Positions 1 to 6,402 are shown, numbered from the stretch's first letter. The stretch: 7,983 nucleotides of DNA from an uncultured Flavobacteriia bacterium (GCA_903928365.1 CAIYQV010000325.1:1-7983); one strand, 5' to 3'. The notes: generated by a model from the letters alone, not told the origin. Numbers and translations are program-made.

Positions 1-667
1 CGGAGGGTTAGGCGTATTTGAACCGCGCAAACCGCCAATCGAAAATATTACAGATTACGAAGACAAAGGGGTAGAATACATCATTAAAGATCCTGAATTC
101 TATCGTGGAAAACGATGCGTCATTGCAGGTGGTGGTGATTCAGCACTTGATTGGTCTATTTTCCTTGCGGAGAAAAAGATCGCGAAAGAAGTGGTTTTGG
201 TGCACAGAAGCAGCTCTTTCCGTGGTCACTTGGATTCTGTTCAGAAAGTGATTGACATGGCGGAAAGTGGTCAGATCACACTGGTGACTGAAGCGGAGGT
301 GACTGGTATCAATGGAAACGGCAATGTAGAGAGCGTTACCATTACACATCAAAAAGAGGGTGAATTGATTCGCGAAGCAGATCATTTTATACCGCTCTTC
401 GGTTTGAAACCAAGTTTAGGCCCTATTGCCGACTGGGGTCTGGAGATTGAAAAAAGTGCCATCAAGGTGGATACGTTGGATTATTCCACTAATATCCCCG
501 GGATCTATGCCATTGGTGACGTGAATACTTACGAGAACAAATTGAAACTGATCCTTTGCGGATTCCACGAAGGCACGCTTGCTGTTCAGTCGGCTTTTGC
601 GCGTATCTACCCGGATAAAAAGAATATTTTGAAGTATACCACGGTAAACGGAGTAACTGGTTTTTAA
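1..667 (+). CDS. Ferredoxin--NADP+ reductase, thioredoxin-reductase-like type (5'-truncated by window edge)
   Basis: The reading frame begins at base 2 and runs to a TAA at 665-667, giving 221 visible residues; the N-terminal FAD-binding part lies outside the window. The fragment opens with GGLGVFEPRKPP, the stretch leading into the NADP-binding domain. It continues with a Rossmann motif IAGGGDSALD (visible residues 41-50), the HRSSSFRGH segment expected to bind the NADPH phosphate (68-76), and a late FAD-binding segment YAIGDVNTYE (around 169-178). Thioredoxin reductases carry a CxxC pair just before the Rossmann motif; here that place reads YIIKDPEFYRG with no cysteine pair. This argues for the ferredoxin/flavodoxin-NADP+ reductase (YumC-like) branch, which moves electrons between NADPH and ferredoxin in the cytoplasm. 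The rhodanese gene follows after 16 nt, suggesting co-transcription. The family call is firm; the physiological electron partner is inferred. Confidence 0.88.
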   Translation, partial: GGLGVFEPRKPPIENITDYEDKGVEYIIKDPEFYRGKRCVIAGGGDSALDWSIFLAEKKIAKEVVLVHRSSSFRGHLDSVQKVIDMAESGQITLVTEAEVTGINGNGNVESVTITHQKEGELIREADHFIPLFGLKPSLGPIADWGLEIEKSAIKVDTLDYSTNIPGIYAIGDVNTYENKLKLILCGFHEGTLAVQSAFARIYPDKKNILKYTTVNGVTGF

Positions 668-683
668 GAAGGAACAAAGATCA

Positions 684-1034
684 ATGAACAATGAGCAAGG
701 ACAAAACTATCTATCTATGAAAACAGTAACTGTACACGAACTGAAAGAAATGATCGACAACAAGGAAGATTTCCAGTTGATCGATGTGAGAGAACCTTAT
801 GAAATTGAGATTTGTACGCTTGGTGCGCTTTCTATTCCTTTGGCAGAGATTCCTTCCAGAACGGATGAAATTTCCAAAGACAAGAAAGTGGTGGTGCATT
901 GCCGTTCGGGAGCGCGAAGCGGAAATGCCATTGGCTTTCTGGAGCAGCAATTTGGTTATACCAACCTTTACAATTTGACCGGAGGAATCCTTGCTTGGGC
1001 AAGTGAGATCGATCCGGAAATGGAATCCTACTAA
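684..1034 (+). CDS. Single-domain rhodanese-like sulfurtransferase
   Basis: A 116-residue cytoplasmic protein made of one rhodanese domain. Visible hallmarks are the LIDVREPYEI segment (CH2A-like motif, residues 32-41), the active-site loop HCRSGARSG with the catalytic cysteine at residue 73, and the C-terminal LTGGILAW motif (98-105). Such proteins carry a persulfide on the loop cysteine and pass sulfane sulfur to acceptors such as cyanide, thioredoxin or sulfur-carrier enzymes; the actual acceptor cannot be read here. The chosen start is the ATG at 684. An in-frame ATG at 717 would give a 105-residue protein beginning MKTVTVHEL, which fits the usual start of the domain equally well or better. 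The gene sits 16 nt after the reductase and 3 nt before the histidine kinase, so it is probably the middle cistron of an operon. No signal peptide is seen. Confidence 0.9.
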   Translation: MNNEQGQNYLSMKTVTVHELKEMIDNKEDFQLIDVREPYEIEICTLGALSIPLAEIPSRTDEISKDKKVVVHCRSGARSGNAIGFLEQQFGYTNLYNLTGGILAWASEIDPEMESY

Positions 1035-1037
1035 GCG

Positions 1038-2378
1038 GTGATCCGTCGGAACATCAATGCAGTGGTGGTGCTGGGAATTATTTCCCTGGCCAGCATTCTT
1101 GTTGTTCAGATGGTTTGGATGCGCAAAACGATTGCCATTCAACAGACCAATATCGCCATTCAGGAAAAAGAGGACAGCCTGAATCTGAAGCAGTTTTCAG
1201 AACAAGCCCATATTGCGTTGCGCAATGTGTTGGAGGAAATTTCTACCTCGAAATCCGATAGCTCTGACCTGTACGGAGCGGTTAAGCAAATACGTACCAA
1301 TTACTTTGTGGTTGATATCAACGAGGAACTGCATCCCTTTTATTTGGAAACGTTGCTCAAACGTCAGTTTTACGACCAAAGCATTAACCAGGATTTTCAG
1401 TACGGGATCTATGATTGTTTCAGCGATTCCATCGTTTTTGGAAACCTGATAAAATATTCCAAAGCAACCGGTTATGCCCCTGCATCGGATACCATGGCAG
1501 GTATTACCTCTGCTAAACTTCCGTGGAAAACAGATGGACACTACTTTACGGTGGTTTTCCCAAATGTCATGGCCAAAACGATTGAAGAGCCAACGGAATT
1601 CATTTCTCCTTGGATTTATGTAACAATCATCGTAGTGTTGGTCATGATCTTTTTTGGCTATACGATAACAGTTATCTTGCGTCAGAAACGCCTTTCCGAG
1701 GTAAAAACGGATTTCATCAACAACATGACCCATGAATTGAAAACACCGATCTCCACCATCGGTTTGTCCAGTGAAATGCTCATGCGCACGGATTTTACAA
1801 ACGAGCCTGAAAAACTACAACGTTACGCAAGTATTATTTTCAAAGAAAACAAGCGTCTTGAGAATCAGGTAGAACGTGTACTGAATGTTGCGAAACTCGA
1901 CAAGGAAGAACTCACGCTTAAAAAAGAAGATGTCGATGTGCATGAATTACTGACAGAAGCAAAAGAGAATTTTGACATTAACCAATTGGAGCAGGGGGGC
2001 AGTATACAGCTGGATTTGCAAGCAGGAACACCTGTTATTCACGCCGATCCGGTGCATGTCACGAATGTCGTTTATAACTTACTGGACAACGCTGTAAAAT
2101 ATTGCGACAAGAAACCGGTCATCAATGTAAAAACCGTCAATGACAAAAAGGGGCTTCAGATCGAGATCACTGATAATGGCATCGGAATGAAACGAGAGGA
2201 TTTGAAAATGATCTTTGATAAATTTTACCGCGTGCCTACCGGGAACTTACACAATGTGAAAGGATTTGGACTGGGGCTCTACTATGTAAAATTGATCATC
2301 GATTCGCACGGAGGTAAGATCGATGTGAAGAGCAAACCAGGTGAGGGGACTACCTTCTCGGTTTTTTTACCTTATTAA
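1038..2378 (+). CDS. Membrane sensor histidine kinase (HisKA + HATPase), no adjacent response regulator
   Basis: A 446-residue two-pass sensor kinase starting at GTG 1038, only 3 nt after the rhodanese stop. Transmembrane segment 1 spans about residues 8-27 and segment 2 about 191-214. Between them lies a ~163-residue periplasmic sensor region with no domain I can name; it holds one cysteine (127). No HAMP domain is evident. The HisKA helix carries the phospho-accepting His232 in NNMTHELKTP. The ATPase domain shows the N box NVVYNLLDNAVKY (343-355), G1 box DNGIGM (379-384), F box FDKFYR (about 394-399) and G2 box GFGLGL (409-414), so all catalytic elements are intact. It should autophosphorylate and pass phosphate to a response regulator. 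Bacteroidota kinases of this build often sit next to an OmpR-family regulator, but the next gene is on the opposite strand and unrelated, so the partner is elsewhere. The stimulus is unknown. Confidence 0.93.
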   Translation: MIRRNINAVVVLGIISLASILVVQMVWMRKTIAIQQTNIAIQEKEDSLNLKQFSEQAHIALRNVLEEISTSKSDSSDLYGAVKQIRTNYFVVDINEELHPFYLETLLKRQFYDQSINQDFQYGIYDCFSDSIVFGNLIKYSKATGYAPASDTMAGITSAKLPWKTDGHYFTVVFPNVMAKTIEEPTEFISPWIYVTIIVVLVMIFFGYTITVILRQKRLSEVKTDFINNMTHELKTPISTIGLSSEMLMRTDFTNEPEKLQRYASIIFKENKRLENQVERVLNVAKLDKEELTLKKEDVDVHELLTEAKENFDINQLEQGGSIQLDLQAGTPVIHADPVHVTNVVYNLLDNAVKYCDKKPVINVKTVNDKKGLQIEITDNGIGMKREDLKMIFDKFYRVPTGNLHNVKGFGLGLYYVKLIIDSHGGKIDVKSKPGEGTTFSVFLPY

Positions 2379-2764
2379 TCTTTGGAACGATACAGCGTAG
2401 CACTCGGCTGCGGATACAAACCATCTCTGGAAATCTTCTTTCCTTTTTTGTAAACGACAATGCGTTCACCTGCTAATTGTCCTTCAATCTTACAATCAAG
2501 CAGATAGTAGGTCTTGGCTTCGAACATCACTGTGTATTTTCCCTTTAATTGATTTTTACCAACGGCTATTTCTACCGTAGAGTCTGCAATCGTTACAGCA
2601 ATCATGGAAGAATCGACGTCTACCAGTTCCTTACCTGAATCCATTTGAAAGGAAGCGACCTCACCTTTGTAGGTTCCGAAAAATTTACTTTTCAGTACTA
2701 CAGGCTTTTGGCTAAAAACTTGGCTTCCAAGAAAAAATAAACAGATGACGATCCAATGTTTCAC
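2375..2764 (-). CDS. Small secreted or periplasmic protein of unknown function
   Basis: A 129-residue protein read from a GTG at 2764. It opens with a typical signal peptide: a short basic start (VKHW), a hydrophobic core IVICLFFLG and a likely cleavage near SQVFSQ (about residue 18). The mature part is ~110 residues, predicted by eye to be mostly beta strand (GTYKGEVASFQMDSGK, TVEIAVGKNQLKGKYTVMFE, YYLLDCKIEGQL) and ends in a basic, Pro/Tyr-containing tail (YKKGKKISRDGLYPQPS). I recall similar unnamed proteins in Flavobacteriales but cannot give a function. The frame stays open upstream to an ATG at 2866. That start would put 34 extra residues before the signal peptide and overlap the divergent membrane-protein gene, so GTG 2764 is preferred. 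Its stop is interlocked with that of the kinase. A lone cysteine lies in LLDCKIEG; there is no lipobox. Confidence 0.75.
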   Translation of the reverse strand: MKHWIVICLFFLGSQVFSQKPVVLKSKFFGTYKGEVASFQMDSGKELVDVDSSMIAVTIADSTVEIAVGKNQLKGKYTVMFEAKTYYLLDCKIEGQLAGERIVVYKKGKKISRDGLYPQPSATLYRSKD

Positions 2765-2769
2765 AGAAG

Positions 2770-2800
2770 CAAATGTACGTGATTTGAATAGGATAGTCAA
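2770..2800 (-). promoter_or_regulatory. Candidate Bacteroidota promoter for the small secreted protein gene
   Basis: Read on the minus strand, TACATTTG (2777 down to 2770) matches the Bacteroidota -7 consensus TAnnTTTG exactly. A TTG (2800-2798) lies upstream with a 20-nt spacer, close to the usual -33 spacing. Only 5 nt separate the -7 element from the GTG at 2764, so a transcript from here would be leaderless or nearly so. The match is good but was judged by eye only. Confidence 0.45.
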
Positions 2801-2815
2801 GATGCTTAAGTTTTG
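2783..2815 (+). promoter_or_regulatory. Weak candidate promoter for the YfhO-family gene
   Basis: TTTG at 2783-2786 is followed after 20 nt by TAAGTTTTG (2807-2815), which is TAnnTTTG with one extra base. It would start transcription around 2820, just before the preferred ATG at 2835. It overlaps the oppositely directed candidate promoter at 2770-2800, so the two could compete or share control. The imperfect -7 element keeps confidence low. Confidence 0.25.
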
Positions 2816-2834
2816 GTTAACTTCGAATCGATTT

Positions 2835-4967
2835 ATGTCCTTTTTGCGCGCATTTCTCCAAAACAAAAGAGATCACTTTTTGCTGGTGGGATTAGTGCTG
2901 CTGGCTTGGTGGCCCATTTCCACGTTTCAGTTTGTTCCCAAATGGGATAATATCGATTGCTATTTGCCATATCGTTACTTCGTGAGTTGGTCCGAACTAA
3001 ATGGTCAATTGCCACTTTGGAATCCCTTTCAGCATATGGGTTATCCGGCCTATTCGGACATGCAGAATGGTATGTACAACCCCTTCGTTCAACTGCTGAT
3101 GTTGTGTGGAGGCTATTCGCCTACTTCTCTGATGATCGAGTTATTGAGTTATACTGTTCTAGCTGCGTTGGGCGCCTATCAACTTTCTGGGCTCTTTGTT
3201 TCAGGAAGGATTCCTCGTTTCGTGATTGGGATCAGTTATGGACTTTCCGGCTTCATGCTGGGTACTTCTCAAATCATGATCTTCCTGGCAGGAGCGGCCT
3301 TTTTGCCTTGGATACTGTATCATTTTTGGTTGCTTCTGAGAAACGGCCATCGAAGAAATTTGCTGCTCGCTGGAATTTTTACAGCATTGGAAGTGACTGT
3401 TGCGAGTCCGGCCTACACGATCGTGCTGGTCTATTTACTGTTCGGTTTGACAGTGATCAATCTTTGGATGGATCGTAAAGTGGTAGTTCAGCGATTACTG
3501 AAAAGATGGGCATGGCAACTTCCGCTGTTAGGAGTGTTACTGATACTTCTATTGCTGCCTTATGTCATTTCAGTGCTGGATTTTCTTCCGTATTTTGGAC
3601 GCGCTGATCAATTGGAATATGGTCCGTATTTGTTGCAAAATCCATTCGATTTTCATTCCTGGTTCTCGTTCGTTTATCCCTATCCGACCTTGGCGAATTC
3701 TAAATGGTTTGAAGCGACGGATATGACTATGCGGAGTGCTTATTTTGGTTGGCTTCCCTTCTTGTTCTGTCTTTTTAGCTTACGTTTTTTAAAGGAGAAA
3801 AAAGTTGTTTTTCTTTGGTTGGGAGTGGCTATTTTTACCCTTATCGCTGCAGGTGGAAGCACACCGGTTTACCGCTTGATTTACGAAATTCCTGGTTTTG
3901 GTTTGTTCAGACATCCTTCTTTGTTTCGTGCTCACTTGATATTGTGCATGGCGCTATTGGCGGGTATTGGACTGGAGCGCTGGATGCAAAGTCAAAAACA
4001 AGGTTTGTTTAAGTGGATCCTTATTTCATTTCTTGGGCTCACAATCTTAATCTTTGCCTGGAGCAGTTTACATCCTTTCACGAATGATTTGAAGGAATTG
4101 TTTTCATGGCACGAGCCTACTTCTGATTGGAAGCCACATTTCATGAAGTCCTATTTTCTGCTGAATACGGTTGTTATTTTGCTGTTAGGTTTGATTGGGT
4201 TGTGGATTCTTTGGAAAGGAAGGTCAGCCAAATGGTTTGTCATCATTACTGTTTTGGATCTATTGATTTACAGTCAGATAACTCTCCCCGCAACGGTCTA
4301 TTCACCGTATAAACGAATCGATTACGAAAGTTATTTTCACTCACTTTCGGATTCGGCGGATCAGCAATCTGCTATCAAGCCTTACAAGGAGCTGGTAGAG
4401 AATTACGAGCCTATAATGATGGGTATCTGGAGGAATACGGCTACGTACCATAAGTCACTTACATTCGACGGGCACAATCAAACCCAGTTCAAAGGGTTTA
4501 ACGTGGTGGAACAAAATGGAGGGTTGGAATTAGCCAAAGAAAATCCACTTTTTTACGAGATTTCTGAGCGAATTGACCTGAAAAAAGATACGCTTAGGCG
4601 TGCAAATTGCCTGTGGCAAGTGGATGACAAGTTGTTGATCAATAAAGACACACTTCAAATCTCGGATCCCGTCATCGGATACAACCAGTTTTCGGTAAAG
4701 GCAGACAATCCAAGTAAGCGATCTGATCTACTCATTCTCAATCAGAATTTCCATAAAGGTTGGTCGGCAAAGCTGAATGGAAAGCCTCTTAAAATTCATC
4801 GTGCGAATGATGCGTTTATGGCTGTTGAAATTCCGGCTACATCCAAAGGAATGGTGATCTTTAACTTCGATGCTCCTGTTTGGAGAATGAGTTTGTGGAT
4901 TGGTGCATTCAGTTGGATGCTTTGCGTTATTTTGCTTTTTTGGAAGAGAAGAACGAACACCAATTAA
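2835..4967 (+). CDS. YfhO-family polytopic membrane protein (GT-C-like)
   Basis: A 710-residue inner-membrane protein with roughly 13 hydrophobic segments. Segment 1 is at about residues 14-34 and is followed by a large outside loop, PKWDNIDCYLPYRYF (35-49) then LPLWNPFQHMGYP (59-71). Acidic residues (D38, D41) in this first loop plus the WNP-x-GYP pattern are typical of the YfhO family, which resembles GT-C glycosyltransferases using lipid-linked sugars. The C-terminal extracytoplasmic domain (around residues 520-680) ends in the family signature FHKGWSAKLNGKPLKIHRAN, followed by a last membrane helix and a basic tail. In Bacillus, YfhO works with CsbB in teichoic-acid glycosylation; the substrate in Bacteroidota is not known to me. 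No partner glycosyltransferase lies beside it. The frame is open back to ATG 2745 and ATG 2802, but both would extend into the divergent promoter region, so ATG 2835 is chosen. Family call firm, start less so. Confidence 0.85.
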   Translation: MSFLRAFLQNKRDHFLLVGLVLLAWWPISTFQFVPKWDNIDCYLPYRYFVSWSELNGQLPLWNPFQHMGYPAYSDMQNGMYNPFVQLLMLCGGYSPTSLMIELLSYTVLAALGAYQLSGLFVSGRIPRFVIGISYGLSGFMLGTSQIMIFLAGAAFLPWILYHFWLLLRNGHRRNLLLAGIFTALEVTVASPAYTIVLVYLLFGLTVINLWMDRKVVVQRLLKRWAWQLPLLGVLLILLLLPYVISVLDFLPYFGRADQLEYGPYLLQNPFDFHSWFSFVYPYPTLANSKWFEATDMTMRSAYFGWLPFLFCLFSLRFLKEKKVVFLWLGVAIFTLIAAGGSTPVYRLIYEIPGFGLFRHPSLFRAHLILCMALLAGIGLERWMQSQKQGLFKWILISFLGLTILIFAWSSLHPFTNDLKELFSWHEPTSDWKPHFMKSYFLLNTVVILLLGLIGLWILWKGRSAKWFVIITVLDLLIYSQITLPATVYSPYKRIDYESYFHSLSDSADQQSAIKPYKELVENYEPIMMGIWRNTATYHKSLTFDGHNQTQFKGFNVVEQNGGLELAKENPLFYEISERIDLKKDTLRRANCLWQVDDKLLINKDTLQISDPVIGYNQFSVKADNPSKRSDLLILNQNFHKGWSAKLNGKPLKIHRANDAFMAVEIPATSKGMVIFNFDAPVWRMSLWIGAFSWMLCVILLFWKRRTNTN

Positions 4968-4985
4968 TTGGTTATTCAACGTTGA
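4959..4985. repeat. Two adjacent perfect palindromes at the end of the YfhO-family gene
   Basis: ACCAATTAATTGGT (4959-4972) is a perfect 14-bp palindrome covering the TAA stop of the upstream gene, and TCAACGTTGA (4976-4985) is a perfect 10-bp palindrome 3 nt further on. They could be protein-binding sites or chance. A 14-bp perfect palindrome is expected about once per 16 kb in random sequence, and 10-bp ones several times in this window. Confidence 0.3.
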
Positions 4986-5004
4986 TAATTTGGTCTTTTT
5001 CTTG

Positions 5005-5036
5005 AAAACTTCCCGGTGACCTCTCGGGCTGTTTTT
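5005..5036 (+). terminator. Candidate intrinsic terminator after the YfhO-family gene
   Basis: AAAAC (5005-5009) pairs with GTTTT (5031-5035), and CCCG (5012-5015) with CGGG (5025-5028). A 2x2 internal loop separates the two stems and a 9-nt loop closes the hairpin. The right arm lies in a T run (5032-5036). The A-run/T-run symmetry could make it work in either direction. The GC core is only 4 bp, so strength is uncertain. Confidence 0.5.
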
Positions 5037-5038
5037 CG

Positions 5039-5046
5039 TAATTTCG
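5039..5046 (+). promoter_or_regulatory. Weak -7-like element upstream of thyA
   Basis: TAATTTCG matches TAnnTTTG at five of six fixed positions and lies 22 nt before the thyA ATG, a sensible distance. No TTTG or TTG was found at the expected -33 spacing, so support is weak. The leader just before the ATG (ATCATCAAAA) is A-rich without a Shine-Dalgarno site, as is common in Bacteroidota. Confidence 0.2.
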
Positions 5047-5068
5047 GATTTGCAAATAATCATCAAAA

Positions 5069-5863
5069 ATGAAGCAATACCACGACCTTCTTAAGCACAT
5101 TCTGGAGAACGGAACACGCAAGGAAGACCGCACAGGAACAGGAACCATTTCAACCTTCGGTTACCAAATGCGTTTTGATCTTTCCAAAGGATTTCCGGTA
5201 GTAACCACCAAGAAATTGCACCTTCGGTCCATTATTATCGAATTGCTTTGGTTTCTTCAGGGGAATACGAATATTAAATACCTGAAAGATAATAATGTAT
5301 CCATATGGGATGAGTGGGCTGATGAAAACGGAAATCTTGGTCCCGTGTATGGTCATCAGTGGCGCAGCTGGCCGGACGGTCACGGAGGCACGATCGATCA
5401 GATTACGAAACTGGTACATTCAATAAAAAACAATCCTGATTCCAGAAGACACATTGTTTCTGCATGGAACGTTGCTGATGTGGACCATATGGCCTTGCCT
5501 CCTTGTCATACTCTTTTTCAGTTTTATGTGGCAGATGGGAAATTAAGTTGTCAGCTCTATCAGCGCAGTGCGGATACTTTCCTTGGGGTGCCTTTCAATA
5601 TAGCTTCCTACGCGCTACTGACGATGATGCTTGCTCAAGTGTGTGATCTTGAACCGGGTGACTTCGTGCATACCTTTGGAGATGCTCATATCTACAGCAA
5701 TCACCTGGAGCAGGTAGAATTGCAACTTTCAAGAGACTTTAGAGCTTTGCCTACAATGAAGATCAATCCGAACGTAAAGGATATTTTTGGGTTTACCTAC
5801 GAAGATTTTGAGTTGGTGGGTTACGATCCGCATCCGCACATTAAGGGAGCGGTGGCTGTTTAG
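5069..5863 (+). CDS. thyA: Thymidylate synthase
   Basis: A 264-residue protein, the same length as the E. coli enzyme and co-linear with it. It methylates dUMP to dTMP with 5,10-methylenetetrahydrofolate, releasing dihydrofolate, in the cytoplasm as a homodimer. The catalytic cysteine is C146 in LPPCHTLFQFYV. The dUMP-phosphate arginines are R21 (RTGTGT) and R126/R127 (DSRRHIVSAWN), with R166 in QLYQRSADTFLG. D169, N177 (FNIASY) and the H207/Y209 pair (DAHIYSNH) are all present. The folate-site segment IWDEWADENG (79-88) is intact, and the C terminus HIKGAVAV fits the folate-closing tail. The start at ATG 5069 gives the canonical MKQYHDLL beginning. dihydrofolate made here is the substrate of folA, which lies 0.6 kb downstream with one gene between. 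Nothing about the protein is unusual. Confidence 0.98.
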   Translation: MKQYHDLLKHILENGTRKEDRTGTGTISTFGYQMRFDLSKGFPVVTTKKLHLRSIIIELLWFLQGNTNIKYLKDNNVSIWDEWADENGNLGPVYGHQWRSWPDGHGGTIDQITKLVHSIKNNPDSRRHIVSAWNVADVDHMALPPCHTLFQFYVADGKLSCQLYQRSADTFLGVPFNIASYALLTMMLAQVCDLEPGDFVHTFGDAHIYSNHLEQVELQLSRDFRALPTMKINPNVKDIFGFTYEDFELVGYDPHPHIKGAVAV

Positions 5864-5906
5864 AACAAGGAGCATCCTTCGACAAGCTCAGGATTCGGAA
5901 CAAGGA
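5863..5906. repeat. Small hairpin repeat with CCTTCGACAAGCTCAGG core, framed by 9-bp direct repeats
   Basis: The core CCTTCGACAAGCTCAGG (5876-5892) sits inside a short inverted repeat, ATCCT (5874-5878) / AGGAT (5890-5894). Perfect 9-bp direct repeats GAACAAGGA flank it at 5863-5871 and 5898-5906; the first begins on the last base of the thyA stop codon. I recall this core as a motif seen repeatedly between genes in many bacterial genomes, which suggests a dispersed palindromic repeat. Only one copy is in the window, so dispersal cannot be shown here. Confidence 0.5.
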
Positions 5907-5913
5907 TATTTTT
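5874..5913 (+). terminator. Possible thyA terminator formed by the repeat
   Basis: ATCCTTCGA (5874-5882) can pair with TCG (5895-5897) plus AAGGAT (5902-5907), with GAAC bulged out, and is followed directly by ATTTTT (5908-5913). This fold excludes the shorter ATCCT/AGGAT hairpin of the same repeat. The stem is AT-rich and bulged, so it is only a candidate. Confidence 0.3.
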
Positions 5914-6027
5914 CCCTCATGAAGCGAAGATGAAGCAACCTGCGCATACTAAGAAAATGGATTGTTTTCAATTGTAAAGCTGTGAGTAATATTTAAAAAA
6001 ACAATAAGAAACGTTAACTTCATTACT
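5907..6027. other. AT-rich non-coding leader of the DoxX-like gene
   Basis: This is the rest of the ~164-nt gap between thyA and the DoxX-like gene. It becomes strongly A-rich close to the ATG (TAATATTTAAAAAAACAATAAG). A possible promoter is TTG (5962-5964) with TAATATTT (5987-5994) after 22 nt, which is a poor match to TAnnTTTG. A 15-codon open frame at about 5930-5977 has no support. I see no RNA gene. Confidence 0.3.
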
Positions 6028-6402
6028 ATGAAAAAAGAAAAAATTCTATTCTGGGTATCTACAACGATCATTGCATTGTTTGAAGGAGTAATGCCAGCAT
6101 TGACTTCTCAAACAGAATTAGCAAAAGAAGGAATCAGACACTTAGGTTATCCTGAGTATTTTGGAAACGCGCTGGTTATTTTTAAAGTTTTAGGTGTTTT
6201 GATTTTGGTTATTCCACAAATTTCTAAACGACTAAAAGAATTCGCTTATGCTGGATTTGCCTTTGACTTTCTCTTCGCAGCTATCAGTCACGCTGCAGTA
6301 GATGGAATGAATGGTCAAACATTTTTTCCATTAATTGTCTTGGGTATATTGGCCGTTTCCTACGTTTATTATCACAAATTGAATTCAGACTCCAACCTGT
6401 AA
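6028..6402 (+). CDS. DoxX-like family small membrane protein
   Basis: A 124-residue protein with four predicted membrane helices at about residues 6-25, 47-64, 72-90 and 98-116. The pattern GYPEYFGNALVIFKVLGVL (40-58), followed by LKEFAYAGFAFDFLFAAISH (69-88), is characteristic of the DoxX-like (DoxX_2) family: a YPxYF start to helix 2, a KxLG turn, and LKExAYAGFxF leading into helix 3 and a histidine. The biochemical role is not established; some DoxX relatives take part in quinone-linked redox chemistry. By hand count the gene is about 35% GC, against mid-40s for thyA and folA, and is rich in AAA, GAA and TTT codons, which suggests later arrival at this place. It splits thyA from folA and shares their direction. 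ATG 6028 is the natural start, preceded by an A-rich leader. Confidence 0.85.
   Translation: MKKEKILFWVSTTIIALFEGVMPALTSQTELAKEGIRHLGYPEYFGNALVIFKVLGVLILVIPQISKRLKEFAYAGFAFDFLFAAISHAAVDGMNGQTFFPLIVLGILAVSYVYYHKLNSDSNL

Noticed and set aside
711..1142. 143-residue minus-strand open frame opposite the rhodanese gene
   Set aside because: The rhodanese frame has a full set of domain motifs, and the antisense protein is His/Asn-rich low-information sequence typical of shadows.
1197..1733. 178-residue minus-strand open frame inside the histidine kinase
   Set aside because: It lies wholly opposite a well-supported kinase gene, covering its periplasmic region, second membrane helix and HisKA start. 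It shows no recognisable domain and is an antisense shadow.
2745..2834. Longer N terminus for the YfhO-family protein (ATG 2745 or 2802)
   Set aside because: The extension lacks family character, overlaps the divergent gene's start and promoter, and the ATG at 2835 gives a normal short N terminus before the first membrane helix.
2957..3478. 173-residue plus-strand open frame inside the YfhO-family gene
   Set aside because: It is in another frame of a gene with clear family motifs. Its composition (Ser, Arg and Cys rich, no domain) fits an out-of-frame read.
5930..5977. 15-codon open frame upstream of the DoxX-like gene
   Set aside because: It is too short, with no ribosome-binding signal, signal peptide or known small-protein pattern. 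Its first bases resemble the thyA start only by chance.
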